Shown here one piece after another: positions 18,109 through 25,693 of a DNA stretch of 44,123 nt (position 1 is its first letter; the number at the start of each line of letters is the position of its first letter). The translations under genes and the position numbers were made by a program. The stretch spans positions 1-44,123 of the forward strand of contig NZ_LIQT01000287.1 of NCBI RefSeq assembly GCF_001418415.1, written 5' to 3'. The notes beneath the pieces are model-generated. The model saw nothing but the letters and a program-made list of their open reading frames with translations. It did no database searches and was not told the DNA's origin. The DNA comes from Streptomyces hirsutus. Lineage in GTDB: Bacteria; Actinomycetota; Actinomycetes; Streptomycetales; Streptomycetaceae.

Positions 18109-18717
18109 GTGCGCGCACTGGACCTGGAGGGTGCCTGGGTACTGGAGCCCAAGGTGTTCCCGGACGACCGGGGCAGTTTCCACGAGTGGTTCCGCGGTGA
18201 GGATTTCCGCGAGGCGACGGGGTACGACCTGTCGCTGGCGCAGGCCAACTGCTCGGTGTCGCGCCGCGGCGTGCTGCGCGGGGTGCATTTCGCGGACGTG
18301 CCGCCCGGCCAGGCCAAGTACGTGACCTGTGTGCGCGGCGCGGTGCTCGACGTGGTGGTGGACCTGCGGGTGGGGTCACCGGCGTACGGGAGCTGGGAGG
18401 CCGTGCGGCTGGACGACGACAGCCGGCACGCGGTGTTCCTCGCCGAGGGACTGGGGCACGCTTTCATGGCGCTCACCGACGACGCGACGGTGGTGTACCT
18501 GTGCTCGACGGGTTACGCGCCGGGCCGCGAGCACGGGGTGCACCCGCTGGACCCGGCCCTGGGCATCGAATGGCCGCAGGGCATCGACCCGGTGCTGTCG
18601 CCGAAGGACGAGCAGGCGCCGACACTGGCCGAGGCGGAGCGCCTCGGCCTGCTGCCGTCGTACGAGGCCTGCCGCGCACGCTACGAGGAGCTGCGCGGCA
18701 GGGGGCTCAGCGGCTGA
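18109..18717 (+). CDS. rfbC: dTDP-4-dehydrorhamnose 3,5-epimerase
   Basis: The 202-residue RmlC-type cupin carries out the third step of dTDP-L-rhamnose synthesis. Family marks are FPDDRGSFHEWF near residue 16, the catalytic histidine in RGVHFAD, VRGAVLDVVVDLR, and GLGHAFMAL in the barrel. The GTG at 18109 follows the glycosyltransferase stop closely, and AAGGGGAGG lies upstream. It is separated from the other three rhamnose genes, which run in the opposite direction. Its last 11 bases overlap the end of the methyltransferase gene tail-to-tail. Confidence 0.93.
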   Translation: MRALDLEGAWVLEPKVFPDDRGSFHEWFRGEDFREATGYDLSLAQANCSVSRRGVLRGVHFADVPPGQAKYVTCVRGAVLDVVVDLRVGSPAYGSWEAVRLDDDSRHAVFLAEGLGHAFMALTDDATVVYLCSTGYAPGREHGVHPLDPALGIEWPQGIDPVLSPKDEQAPTLAEAERLGLLPSYEACRARYEELRGRGLSG

Positions 18718-19510
18718 CGCCGACCTGGTCGAGCGCGCGGCGCAGGGGCTCCCAGCCCAGGCGCCGCGGCAGACCGCGGTTGCGGGCCTGGGTGAGCGGA
18801 CGCCAGAAGCCGGCCTCGAGCAGCGCCTCGGGGGGCACCGCGCCGGCCCGCTCCAGGATCGTCTCGGGCACCTTCTGCGGGTCGGGCACCTTGTACTCGG
18901 CCATGATCTCGTCGTACTTGTCGTGCAGCACGGTGTTGTCCGGGTCTGCACCGAAGACCACGAGCTGGCCGGTGGGCTGGGTGTCGACGAGAACCGTCAC
19001 CAGATCGGGGCGGTAGCGCGCCAGCACCTCGGTGATCTTGTAGACGTCGCCGGTCCAGGCCGTGGTGTGGCGGTCCCGGGCGGCCTCGTCGACGCTGCGC
19101 GGCAGCATGTCGTCGAGGACGATCACGCTGGACCAGTCGGAGTGCTTCTCGACGTTCATGAAGTCGCGCAGGGCGTATTCGAACAGGTGCATGCCGTCGA
19201 TGAAGGACAGGTCGAGCGTGGTGCGCCGCCAGTGCCCGATGGGGCTGCGGCCGCGGCGGAGGTTGCGCAGCGGGTGCCGGCCGCCCTTGAGGTGGGCCAG
19301 CGGGTTGTCGCGGGCGAAGAAGTCGTCACTGGTGGCCTTGACCAGGTGGACGTCGCACTTCAGTTCCGAGACGACCTTGAAGGCGGGGTCGACCGCGATG
19401 CTGGGGACGCGTGACAGGCGCAGGCTGCGGCCGTCGTTGACGCCGATCTCCAGGTAGTTGCGGTTGGCGCTGGCCTTGTGCAGTGCGCGCAGGAACTCAT
19501 GGCGTTTCAC
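18707..19510 (-). CDS. Class I SAM-dependent methyltransferase-like protein
   Basis: The 267-residue protein has motif I in NYLEIGVNDGRSL near residue 18, an acidic post-I position in IAVDPAF, and LDLSFIDGMHLFEYALRDF, the pattern of the Methyltransf_24/cephalosporin-hydroxylase-like group often found in glycan clusters. It probably methylates a sugar or polymer using S-adenosylmethionine; the acceptor is unknown. The GTG at 19510 has AAGGAG about 10 bases upstream, and the gene overlaps rfbD by 14 bases, so it is the fourth gene of the rfbA-rfbB-rfbD operon. A longer start at 19570 would lie deep in rfbD and is rejected. Confidence 0.82.
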   Translation of the reverse strand: MKRHEFLRALHKASANRNYLEIGVNDGRSLRLSRVPSIAVDPAFKVVSELKCDVHLVKATSDDFFARDNPLAHLKGGRHPLRNLRRGRSPIGHWRRTTLDLSFIDGMHLFEYALRDFMNVEKHSDWSSVIVLDDMLPRSVDEAARDRHTTAWTGDVYKITEVLARYRPDLVTVLVDTQPTGQLVVFGADPDNTVLHDKYDEIMAEYKVPDPQKVPETILERAGAVPPEALLEAGFWRPLTQARNRGLPRRLGWEPLRRALDQVGVSR

Positions 19511-20384
19511 GAAGGGGACTCTCCTTGCGGATGCGGGGCAGTGCTTCGTGCAGGGCGACGCGCCAGTCACGCGGTGCCGGCAGGCCGATGTCCTGCCAGC
19601 GGTCGTGCGCGAGGACGCTGTACGCGGGGCGCGGTGCGGGCCGGGGAAAGGCCGCTCCGGTGGTGGGCCGCACCCGGTCGGGGTCGGCGCCGATCAGCCG
19701 GAACACCTCCCGGGCCAGGTCGTACCAGGTGGCCTCGCCGGAGCTGGTGGCGTGCAGGACGCCGTGCACGTCGTCGCCGACGCGGGGGCCGAGGTCGGCC
19801 ATGCGGGCGGCGACGTCCGCGCTCCAGGTGGGCTGCCCGCGCTGGTCGTCGACGACGTCGACGGTGGGACGGCGGGCCTCGAGACCGATCATCGTCCGCA
19901 CGAAGCTGGTGCCGTGGACTCCGTACAGCCAGGCGGTGCGCACGACGGCGCTCGCGCCGGGCAGCTCCTCCAGCACGGCGTGCTCGCCGGCCAGCTTGGA
20001 GCGGCCGTAGGCGGTGCGCGGGGCGGTCGGGTGGTCCTCGGGATAGGGGGTGGCGCGGGCGTCGCCGGAGAAGACGTAGTCGGTGGAGACGTGGATCAGC
20101 CGGGCGCCGTGCGCGGCGCAGGCGCGGGCCAGCAGGCGCGGTCCGTCGCCGTTGATCAGGGTGGCGCGCTCCTCGTCGGTCTCGGCGTCGTCGACGGCGG
20201 TGTAAGCGGCGCAGTTGACCACGATGCCGGGGCGGTGCTCGGACAGCGCGCGCTCGACGGCCTCGGCCCGGGTGATGTCGAGGGCGGCCCGGTCGAGGCC
20301 GGTCACCTGCTCGCCGCGCCGGGTCAGTTCGTCGACGGTGTCCCGGCCGAGCATCCCGCCCGCTCCGGTGACCAGCCATTTCAT
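19497..20384 (-). CDS. rfbD: dTDP-4-dehydrorhamnose reductase
   Basis: The 295-residue extended-SDR enzyme (RmlD) performs the last step of dTDP-L-rhamnose synthesis, an NADPH-dependent reduction. Seen are GAGGMLGRD at about residues 7-15, VNCAAYTAVDDAE, the catalytic STDYVFSGD and YGRSK. The ATG at 20384 overlaps the rfbB stop (ATGA), which fixes the start although the frame opens earlier. Length is normal for the family. Confidence 0.95.
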   Translation of the reverse strand: MKWLVTGAGGMLGRDTVDELTRRGEQVTGLDRAALDITRAEAVERALSEHRPGIVVNCAAYTAVDDAETDEERATLINGDGPRLLARACAAHGARLIHVSTDYVFSGDARATPYPEDHPTAPRTAYGRSKLAGEHAVLEELPGASAVVRTAWLYGVHGTSFVRTMIGLEARRPTVDVVDDQRGQPTWSADVAARMADLGPRVGDDVHGVLHATSSGEATWYDLAREVFRLIGADPDRVRPTTGAAFPRPAPRPAYSVLAHDRWQDIGLPAPRDWRVALHEALPRIRKESPLRETP

Positions 20385-21370
20385 GGCTTTCCTCCGCTGA
20401 CGCGCTGCTTGAGCGGCTCCCACCAGGCACGGTTGTCGCGGTACCAGGCGACGGTCTCGGCGAGGCCGGTGGTGAAGTCGTGGCGGGGGCGGTAGCCGAG
20501 TTCGTCGCGGGCCTTGGTCCAGTCGACGGAGTAGCGCAGGTCGTGGCCCTTGCGGTCCTCGACGTGCTCGACCCGGTCCCACCCGGCGCCGCAGGCTTCG
20601 AGGAGGAGGCCGGTGAGGTCCTTGTTGGTGAGTTCGGTGCCGCCGCCGAGGTTGTAGACCTCGCCGGCCCTGCCCCGGGTCCGCACGAGGTCGATGCCGG
20701 CGCAGTGGTCGTCGACGTACAGCCAGTCGCGGACGTTGAGGCCGTCGCCGTAGAGCGGGACCTTCGCTCCGTCGAGGAGGTTGGTGACGAAGAGCGGGAT
20801 CACCTTCTCGGGGAACTGGTGCGGGCCGTAGTTGTTGGAGCAGCGGGTGACGCGGACGTCCAGGCCGTGGGTGCGGTGGTAGGCGAGGGCGAGCAGGTCG
20901 GAGGAGGCCTTGGAGGCGGAGTACGGGGAGCTGGGTTCGAGCGGGTACGCCTCGGTCGCCGAGCCCGACGCGATCGACCCGTAGACCTCGTCGGTGGAGA
21001 CGTGCACGAAGGTGTCCACGCCGTGGCGCAGGGCGGCGTCGAGGAGGACCTGGGTGCCGAGCACGTTGGTGAGGACGAAGTCGGAGGCGGTGAGGATGGA
21101 GCGGTCGACGTGCGACTCGGCGGCGAAGTGGACCACCTGGTCCGCCTCGGCGGTCAGTTTGCTGACGAGATCGGCGTCACGGATGTCGCCGTGGACGAAC
21201 TCCAGCCGGGGGTGGTCGAGTTCGAGGTTGTCGAGGGTGCCGGCGTAGGTGAGCGCGTCCAGCACCGTGATCCTCGGCGCGTCGGCGGCGTCGGGCGCGT
21301 CGGCGGCGAGCAGCGTACGGACGTAGCGGGAGCCGATGAAGCCGGCGGCTCCGGTGACGAGGAGGTTCAT
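20381..21370 (-). CDS. rfbB: dTDP-glucose 4,6-dehydratase
   Basis: The 329-residue extended SDR (RmlB) converts dTDP-glucose to dTDP-4-keto-6-deoxyglucose using bound NAD+. Motifs: TGAAGFIGSRYVR near residue 6, HFAAESHVDRSI, STDEVYG and the YSASK catalytic pair, then RCSNNYGPHQFPEK, all characteristic. Both ends overlap neighbours by four bases (ATGA with rfbA and rfbD), giving a compact operon. Confidence 0.97.
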   Translation of the reverse strand: MNLLVTGAAGFIGSRYVRTLLAADAPDAADAPRITVLDALTYAGTLDNLELDHPRLEFVHGDIRDADLVSKLTAEADQVVHFAAESHVDRSILTASDFVLTNVLGTQVLLDAALRHGVDTFVHVSTDEVYGSIASGSATEAYPLEPSSPYSASKASSDLLALAYHRTHGLDVRVTRCSNNYGPHQFPEKVIPLFVTNLLDGAKVPLYGDGLNVRDWLYVDDHCAGIDLVRTRGRAGEVYNLGGGTELTNKDLTGLLLEACGAGWDRVEHVEDRKGHDLRYSVDWTKARDELGYRPRHDFTTGLAETVAWYRDNRAWWEPLKQRVSGGKP

Positions 21371-22434
21371 GTGTGGATCTGCACCTTGCTGTGGTCTCCG
21401 AGGACGAATCGGTGGGCACTGGGGACGCTGGGGGCCGGGGTCACCTCGACGTGGCGGCCGATCAGTGAGGACTCGATGCGGCGGACGCCGTCGATCGAGG
21501 AGTCCCGCAGCACGATGGAGAATTCGAGTTCGCTGTCGGTGATCCGGCAGTTCTCCGCGACGGAGGTGAAGGGTCCGACGTAGGAGTCGCTGACCACCGT
21601 GCCGGCGCCGATGACGGCGGGGCCGACGATGCGCGAGTTGCTGATGCGGGCCCCTTCCTCGACCACCACCCGGCCGATGGTCTCGGAGGCTTCGTCCACC
21701 TCGCCGTCGATCCGGCGCTCGATCCCCTCGAGGACCGACCGGTTGACCTCCAGCATGTCGACGACGTTGCCGGTGTCCTTCCAGTAGCCGTGGATGACCG
21801 TGCAGCGCACGTCGGCGCGGGAGTCGATCAGGTGCTGGATGGCGTGGGTGATCTCGAGTTCGCCGCGCCAGGAGGGCTTGACGGCGCGCACCGCGTCGTG
21901 GATGGCGGGGGTGAACAGGTAGACGCCGACCAGGGCGAGGTCGCTCTTGGGACGCTCGGGTTTCTCCTCGAGGCCGATCACCTGTCCGCTCGCGTCGAGC
22001 TCGGCGACGCCGAAGGAGCGGGGGTCGGCGACGTGGGTGAGCAGGATCTGGGCGTCGGGCCGGTGCCGGCGGAACTCGTCGACGAGTCCGGTGATGCCGC
22101 CGACGATGAAGTTGTCGCCGAGGTACATCACGAAGTCGTCGTCCCCGAGCCAGTCGCGGGCGATCAGCACGGCGTGGGCCAGCCCCAGGGGCCGTTCCTG
22201 GGGGATGTAGGTGATGCGCAGGCCGAACTTCGATCCGTCGCCCACCGCGTTCTCGATCTCCTCGGCCGTGTCGCCGACGATCATTCCGACGTCGGTGATG
22301 CCGGCGTCCGCGATCGATTCCAGCCCGTAGAAGAGCACGGGCTTGTTGGCCACGGGGACCAACTGTTTCGCCGAGGTGTGGGTGATCGGCCTCAGCCGGG
22401 TGCCGGCGCCGCCGGACAGCACGAGAGCCTTCAT
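21367..22434 (-). CDS. rfbA: Glucose-1-phosphate thymidylyltransferase, long form
   Basis: The 355-residue enzyme makes dTDP-glucose from glucose-1-phosphate and dTTP. The N-terminal nucleotidyltransferase domain has LSGGAGTRLRPIT at about residues 6-18, VMYLGDNF and EKPERPKSD. The C-terminal third (about 245-350) is a left-handed beta-helix of hexapeptide-like turns (ISNSRIVGPAVIGAGTVV), which marks the long RmlA form. The ATG at 22434 was chosen because it begins the fold; a -10-like TAGGGT ends 7 bases upstream, suggesting a leaderless or near-leaderless transcript. First gene of the operon. Confidence 0.94.
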   Translation of the reverse strand: MKALVLSGGAGTRLRPITHTSAKQLVPVANKPVLFYGLESIADAGITDVGMIVGDTAEEIENAVGDGSKFGLRITYIPQERPLGLAHAVLIARDWLGDDDFVMYLGDNFIVGGITGLVDEFRRHRPDAQILLTHVADPRSFGVAELDASGQVIGLEEKPERPKSDLALVGVYLFTPAIHDAVRAVKPSWRGELEITHAIQHLIDSRADVRCTVIHGYWKDTGNVVDMLEVNRSVLEGIERRIDGEVDEASETIGRVVVEEGARISNSRIVGPAVIGAGTVVSDSYVGPFTSVAENCRITDSELEFSIVLRDSSIDGVRRIESSLIGRHVEVTPAPSVPSAHRFVLGDHSKVQIHT

Positions 22435-22441
22435 CTGCCTC

Positions 22442-22447
22442 ACCCTA
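22442..22447 (-). promoter_or_regulatory. Candidate -10 element for the rfbA operon (near-leaderless)
   Basis: TAGGGT on the minus strand fits TAnnnT and leaves only 7 bases (GAGGCAG) to the rfbA ATG, so transcription would begin at or next to the start codon. No clear -35 was found. Confidence 0.4.
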
Positions 22448-22792
22448 GTGGTGCGCGGCACATGGAACATCACTTGTTTTAACGGTTCATTACGAAATCC
22501 CCAACGAGACCCGTCCAGGCACGGTGTTTTCGGCCGATGACCACTGATTCGTGCCGCGCGGGGACGCCCGGCCCGTCCGTCGGGCACGTCGGCCCGTCCC
22601 GGGCCCGCGCGTCAACGCCCTTGCGCGGGCGGCGGGTTGCCTCGGTGCGGTCCAGGCAGGGCGGGTATGGATACGGAGGCGGACCGGGCCGGTGGCGGCG
22701 GGCCCGGGACCGGGACGCGCACGCGGCGGCGTGTCACCCGAAGGGATGACGGTCGTGTCGGGAGTGTTGTCGACGGCCGGAACCGCGCCTGC
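22448..22792. other. Intergenic stretch between rfbA and the SpoIIE-type gene
   Basis: A 345-base gap. An A/T-richer patch (22480-22500) lies upstream of rfbA and may hold promoter elements. A direct repeat CGGCCCGTCC occurs twice near 22570-22600. Short open frames here have no family signature. No strong terminator hairpin was recognised after the leftward SpoIIE-type gene. Confidence 0.4.
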
Positions 22793-25246
22793 TCACCGGT
22801 GCGTGCCGAGTTCCGCCCACACCTGTTTGCCGCCGCTGACCGGCAGCGTCCCCCAGGCCGCCGACAGGGCCTCGACGAGCAGGATGCCGCGGCCGCCGGT
22901 GGCTTCCCAGCCGATGCTGTTCGGCTTGGCGGGACTGCGGGGCGATGCGTCGGCGACCGCGAGGCGGAGCCGGTCGCCGACGAGGGTGAGGTCGAGGCGG
23001 ACCTGCCCCTCGGTGTGCACGAGCGCGTTGGTGACCAGTTCGGAAACGACGAGCAGGGCGGTGTCGAGGTCCTCGCTCACGCCCCAGGAGCGCAGGGTGC
23101 GCCGGGTGAAGCGGCGGGCGTGGCCGACGGCCTGCGGCACCCGCCACACCGTCCAGGTCTCCCGCAGCGGGCGCAGGGTCATGCCCTCGTAGCGCATCAG
23201 CAGCAGGGCGACGTCGTCACTGCGCGGGGCCCTGCCGAGCAGGCCGTCGGCGACCAGCCCCAGGTCGGCCGGGTCGGCGGTGGCCAGCCGGCGGGCGAGG
23301 TGGTCCATGCCCTCGTCGATGTCGGCCTCGACGGACTCGACCAGGCCGTCCGTGGTGAGGGCGACCACCGTGCCGGGCCGCAGCCTCAGGGGGCTCATCG
23401 GGAAGTCGGCCTGGGCCATGACGCCGAGCGGTGGTCCGCCCTCCGACTCCGCGATCTCGGTGCTGCCGTCCGGGTGGCGCAGCACCGGCGGCAGATGTCC
23501 GGCGCGTACGCACCAGCCGGAGCCCTGTTCCAGGTCGATCTCGACATAGCAGCAGGTGGCAAAGAGGTCGCTCTCCATGTCCACGAGCAGCCGGTTGGCG
23601 TGCGACACCACCACGTCGGGTGTGTGCCCCTCGACGGCGTAGGCGCGCAGCGCGGTGCGCATCTGCCCCATGAGGGTGGCGGCGCCGGCGCTGTGGCCCT
23701 GGACGTCGCCGATGACCAGGGCGACGTGGTTGTCGGGCAGCGGGATCACGTCGTACCAGTCGCCGCCGAGTTCGAGGCCCGCGGTGCTGGGCAGATAGCG
23801 GGCGACGGCGACCGCGCCGGGCAGCCGGGGCAGCCGGCGCGGCAGCAGCTGGCGCTGGAGCATGCCGACCAGTTCGTGCTCGGCGTCGAAGGCACGGGCC
23901 CGCATGAGGGCCTGTCCGGCGAGACCGGCGGCGGCGGTGAGCAGGGCACGCTCGTCGGCTCCGAAGTCGTGCGGGGCGTCCCAGCCGATGAGGCAGGCGC
24001 CGGCCGTCCGGTTGCCGGCGGACAGCGGCAGCATGGCGAGACCGCCCGGCCCGACCTCGGCGAGGGAGGTCTCCAGGGCGCTGTCCGCGGACCAGATCCG
24101 GGCCCGGCCCTCGCGCAGGACGGCGGCGAGGGTGGGCATGGTGCGCACGGGCGCGTCGGGCCACTCGGCGCGCCACTCGGCACGCCACAGGTCCGGCCAG
24201 GCGTCCGGTTCCGGCGGGTCGAGAACGACGACGACGAGCCGGTCGCCCTCCAGTTCGGCGACCGCGATCCGGTCGGCTCTGAGCGGCCCGCGCAGGGCCG
24301 CGACCACGGCCTTGCCGACCTCGCGGACGGTGACCGCCGCGGCGAGTGCGGTGGCCAGGCGCTGCACCCGGGCCACGTCGGTGACGTCGGCGCGCAGTGT
24401 GGAGGCGTCGGCGACGGAGCCCACCAGGCGGGCCGGCCGGCCCTCCCCTCCCTGCAGCAGCCGGCCGCGCAGTCTGAGCCACTTCGGCGGGCCGGCGGGC
24501 TGCTCGACCCGGAAATCCAGCTCGCGCTCGCCGATGGTCATGTGGTCGGACTCGACGACCGACATCACGGAAGGCAGGTCCTCCGGCACCGTCAGGCCCA
24601 TGAGGGTCTCGACGCGGCCGTCGAAGTCGTCCGGGCCGAGGCCGAAGAGGCCCAGGATGTCGTCGCCCACCCGGACCCGTCCGGTGTCCATGGCGAGGAC
24701 GAAGGCATCCGGCGCCGGTTCACCGTCACCGTCGGCCGTGGGCTGCTGCCCGGGGAGGACGACCGCGTCGGCGACGAGCCCGAGGCAGACGCGGTCGTCG
24801 GGGTCGAAGCCGCCGGGGCGCTCGCTGACGGCGAGCAGGCAGCCGCCGGCCCCGTGCCGCACGGGCAGGGCGGCGAGGGAGAAGTCGCGGGCCGGGACGC
24901 GCCGTGCCTGGGCCTGGGCGGCGAGTTCCTCGGGGCCGAGCCACACCGGCTGGCCGCCGCGTGCGGCCTCGGCGGCCGGGGAGTGCCCGGCGACGGAATA
25001 GCTGTCCCGCACCCCGCACAGGGTCCGCGGGACACCGGCCGACTCCACCAGGCATAGCTGCTCGCCGTCCTCACTGGGCGTGTACACGGCGACGAGGGCG
25101 GCGCCGGCGAAGACCAGGGCCTGCTCCAGGACCCTGCGCACCCGGTCCGGCGCCTCCGGCTCGGTGGTGATCGTCGCGAGGGCGCCTTCCGCGCGCAGCG
25201 TCCTCGTGCTGCGTCCCGCAGCGTCCTGACCGACCACGTTGGCCAT
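22793..25246 (-). CDS. GAF/PAS-SpoIIE phosphatase-HATPase signalling protein
   Basis: The 817-residue soluble protein has, in order, a GAF-like sensor (about 30-150), a PAS-like region (about 185-290), a second GAF (about 300-450), a PP2C/SpoIIE serine phosphatase (LELGGDWYDVIPL near 488, GDVQGHS, TDGLVE) and a C-terminal RsbW-type HATPase (VVSELVTNALVH near 732, ATGGRGILLVEAL). Such Streptomyces proteins are thought to switch anti-anti-sigma/anti-sigma partners. No partner genes are adjacent. No ribosome-binding site precedes the ATG at 25246, so a leaderless transcript or another start is possible; the sequence just upstream is a near-palindrome (TACAGCGCTTGTA, 25247-25259). Confidence 0.88.
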   Translation of the reverse strand: MANVVGQDAAGRSTRTLRAEGALATITTEPEAPDRVRRVLEQALVFAGAALVAVYTPSEDGEQLCLVESAGVPRTLCGVRDSYSVAGHSPAAEAARGGQPVWLGPEELAAQAQARRVPARDFSLAALPVRHGAGGCLLAVSERPGGFDPDDRVCLGLVADAVVLPGQQPTADGDGEPAPDAFVLAMDTGRVRVGDDILGLFGLGPDDFDGRVETLMGLTVPEDLPSVMSVVESDHMTIGERELDFRVEQPAGPPKWLRLRGRLLQGGEGRPARLVGSVADASTLRADVTDVARVQRLATALAAAVTVREVGKAVVAALRGPLRADRIAVAELEGDRLVVVVLDPPEPDAWPDLWRAEWRAEWPDAPVRTMPTLAAVLREGRARIWSADSALETSLAEVGPGGLAMLPLSAGNRTAGACLIGWDAPHDFGADERALLTAAAGLAGQALMRARAFDAEHELVGMLQRQLLPRRLPRLPGAVAVARYLPSTAGLELGGDWYDVIPLPDNHVALVIGDVQGHSAGAATLMGQMRTALRAYAVEGHTPDVVVSHANRLLVDMESDLFATCCYVEIDLEQGSGWCVRAGHLPPVLRHPDGSTEIAESEGGPPLGVMAQADFPMSPLRLRPGTVVALTTDGLVESVEADIDEGMDHLARRLATADPADLGLVADGLLGRAPRSDDVALLLMRYEGMTLRPLRETWTVWRVPQAVGHARRFTRRTLRSWGVSEDLDTALLVVSELVTNALVHTEGQVRLDLTLVGDRLRLAVADASPRSPAKPNSIGWEATGGRGILLVEALSAAWGTLPVSGGKQVWAELGTHR

Positions 25247-25545
25247 TACAGCGCTTGTACGACACTTGCGCAGCCCCCCGCGGCATCACGCCGCCCTCCG
25301 GCGGGGCGGACAGCCGGCGGCGGGGCGATGCACGGCAGGGCTGCCGCGCCCGCCGTGCGCGACGCGCCCGCAGGGAGGAGAGCGGGTTTCCCGGGACCGG
25401 TGACGTGGCCGTGCGAGGAGGCGGCCGACGTGTCCGGGGGGCATCCGCCGCCTTCGGAGCCGGATCCGCCGGCCGCGCCGCCGGCAGCCAGGTGCTGCGC
25501 GCCTCGGCCGTCGGCGTGCGGGACGCCTGTGCGTATGGCGTGCCG
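25247..25545. other. Intergenic stretch between the SpoIIE-type gene and the protease terminator
   Basis: No gene is supported. Apparent open frames are shadows with arginine/glycine/proline-rich products. The first bases hold the near-palindrome TACAGCGCTTGTA at the SpoIIE-type start, a possible operator or promoter. Confidence 0.4.
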
Positions 25546-25589
25546 CCGCCCCCGGTCCACCACGGTGTGCCGTGGTGGACCGGGGGCGG
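25546..25589 (-). terminator. Very strong intrinsic terminator after the protease gene
   Basis: A perfect 20-base stem closes a 4-base loop TGTG (arms 25546-25565 and 25570-25589; inner arm sequence GGTCCACCACGG). It lies 105 bases beyond the stop of the leftward protease gene and upstream of the next gene's start, so it ends the protease transcript. Confidence 0.75.
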
Positions 25590-25693
25590 AGGTGGGCCCG
25601 GTCCGGCCGGCCCGTCTTCGGCCCGTCCTCGGCTGTGCCGGGGGCGTTCAGGGCTGGGGGCAGGAACGCCGGGGGGCCGTCGACGGGATCCGG

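Noticed and set aside
22569..22600. CRISPR-like or functional direct repeat (CGGCCCGTCC twice)
   Set aside because: Only two 10-base copies in GC-rich DNA; likely chance.
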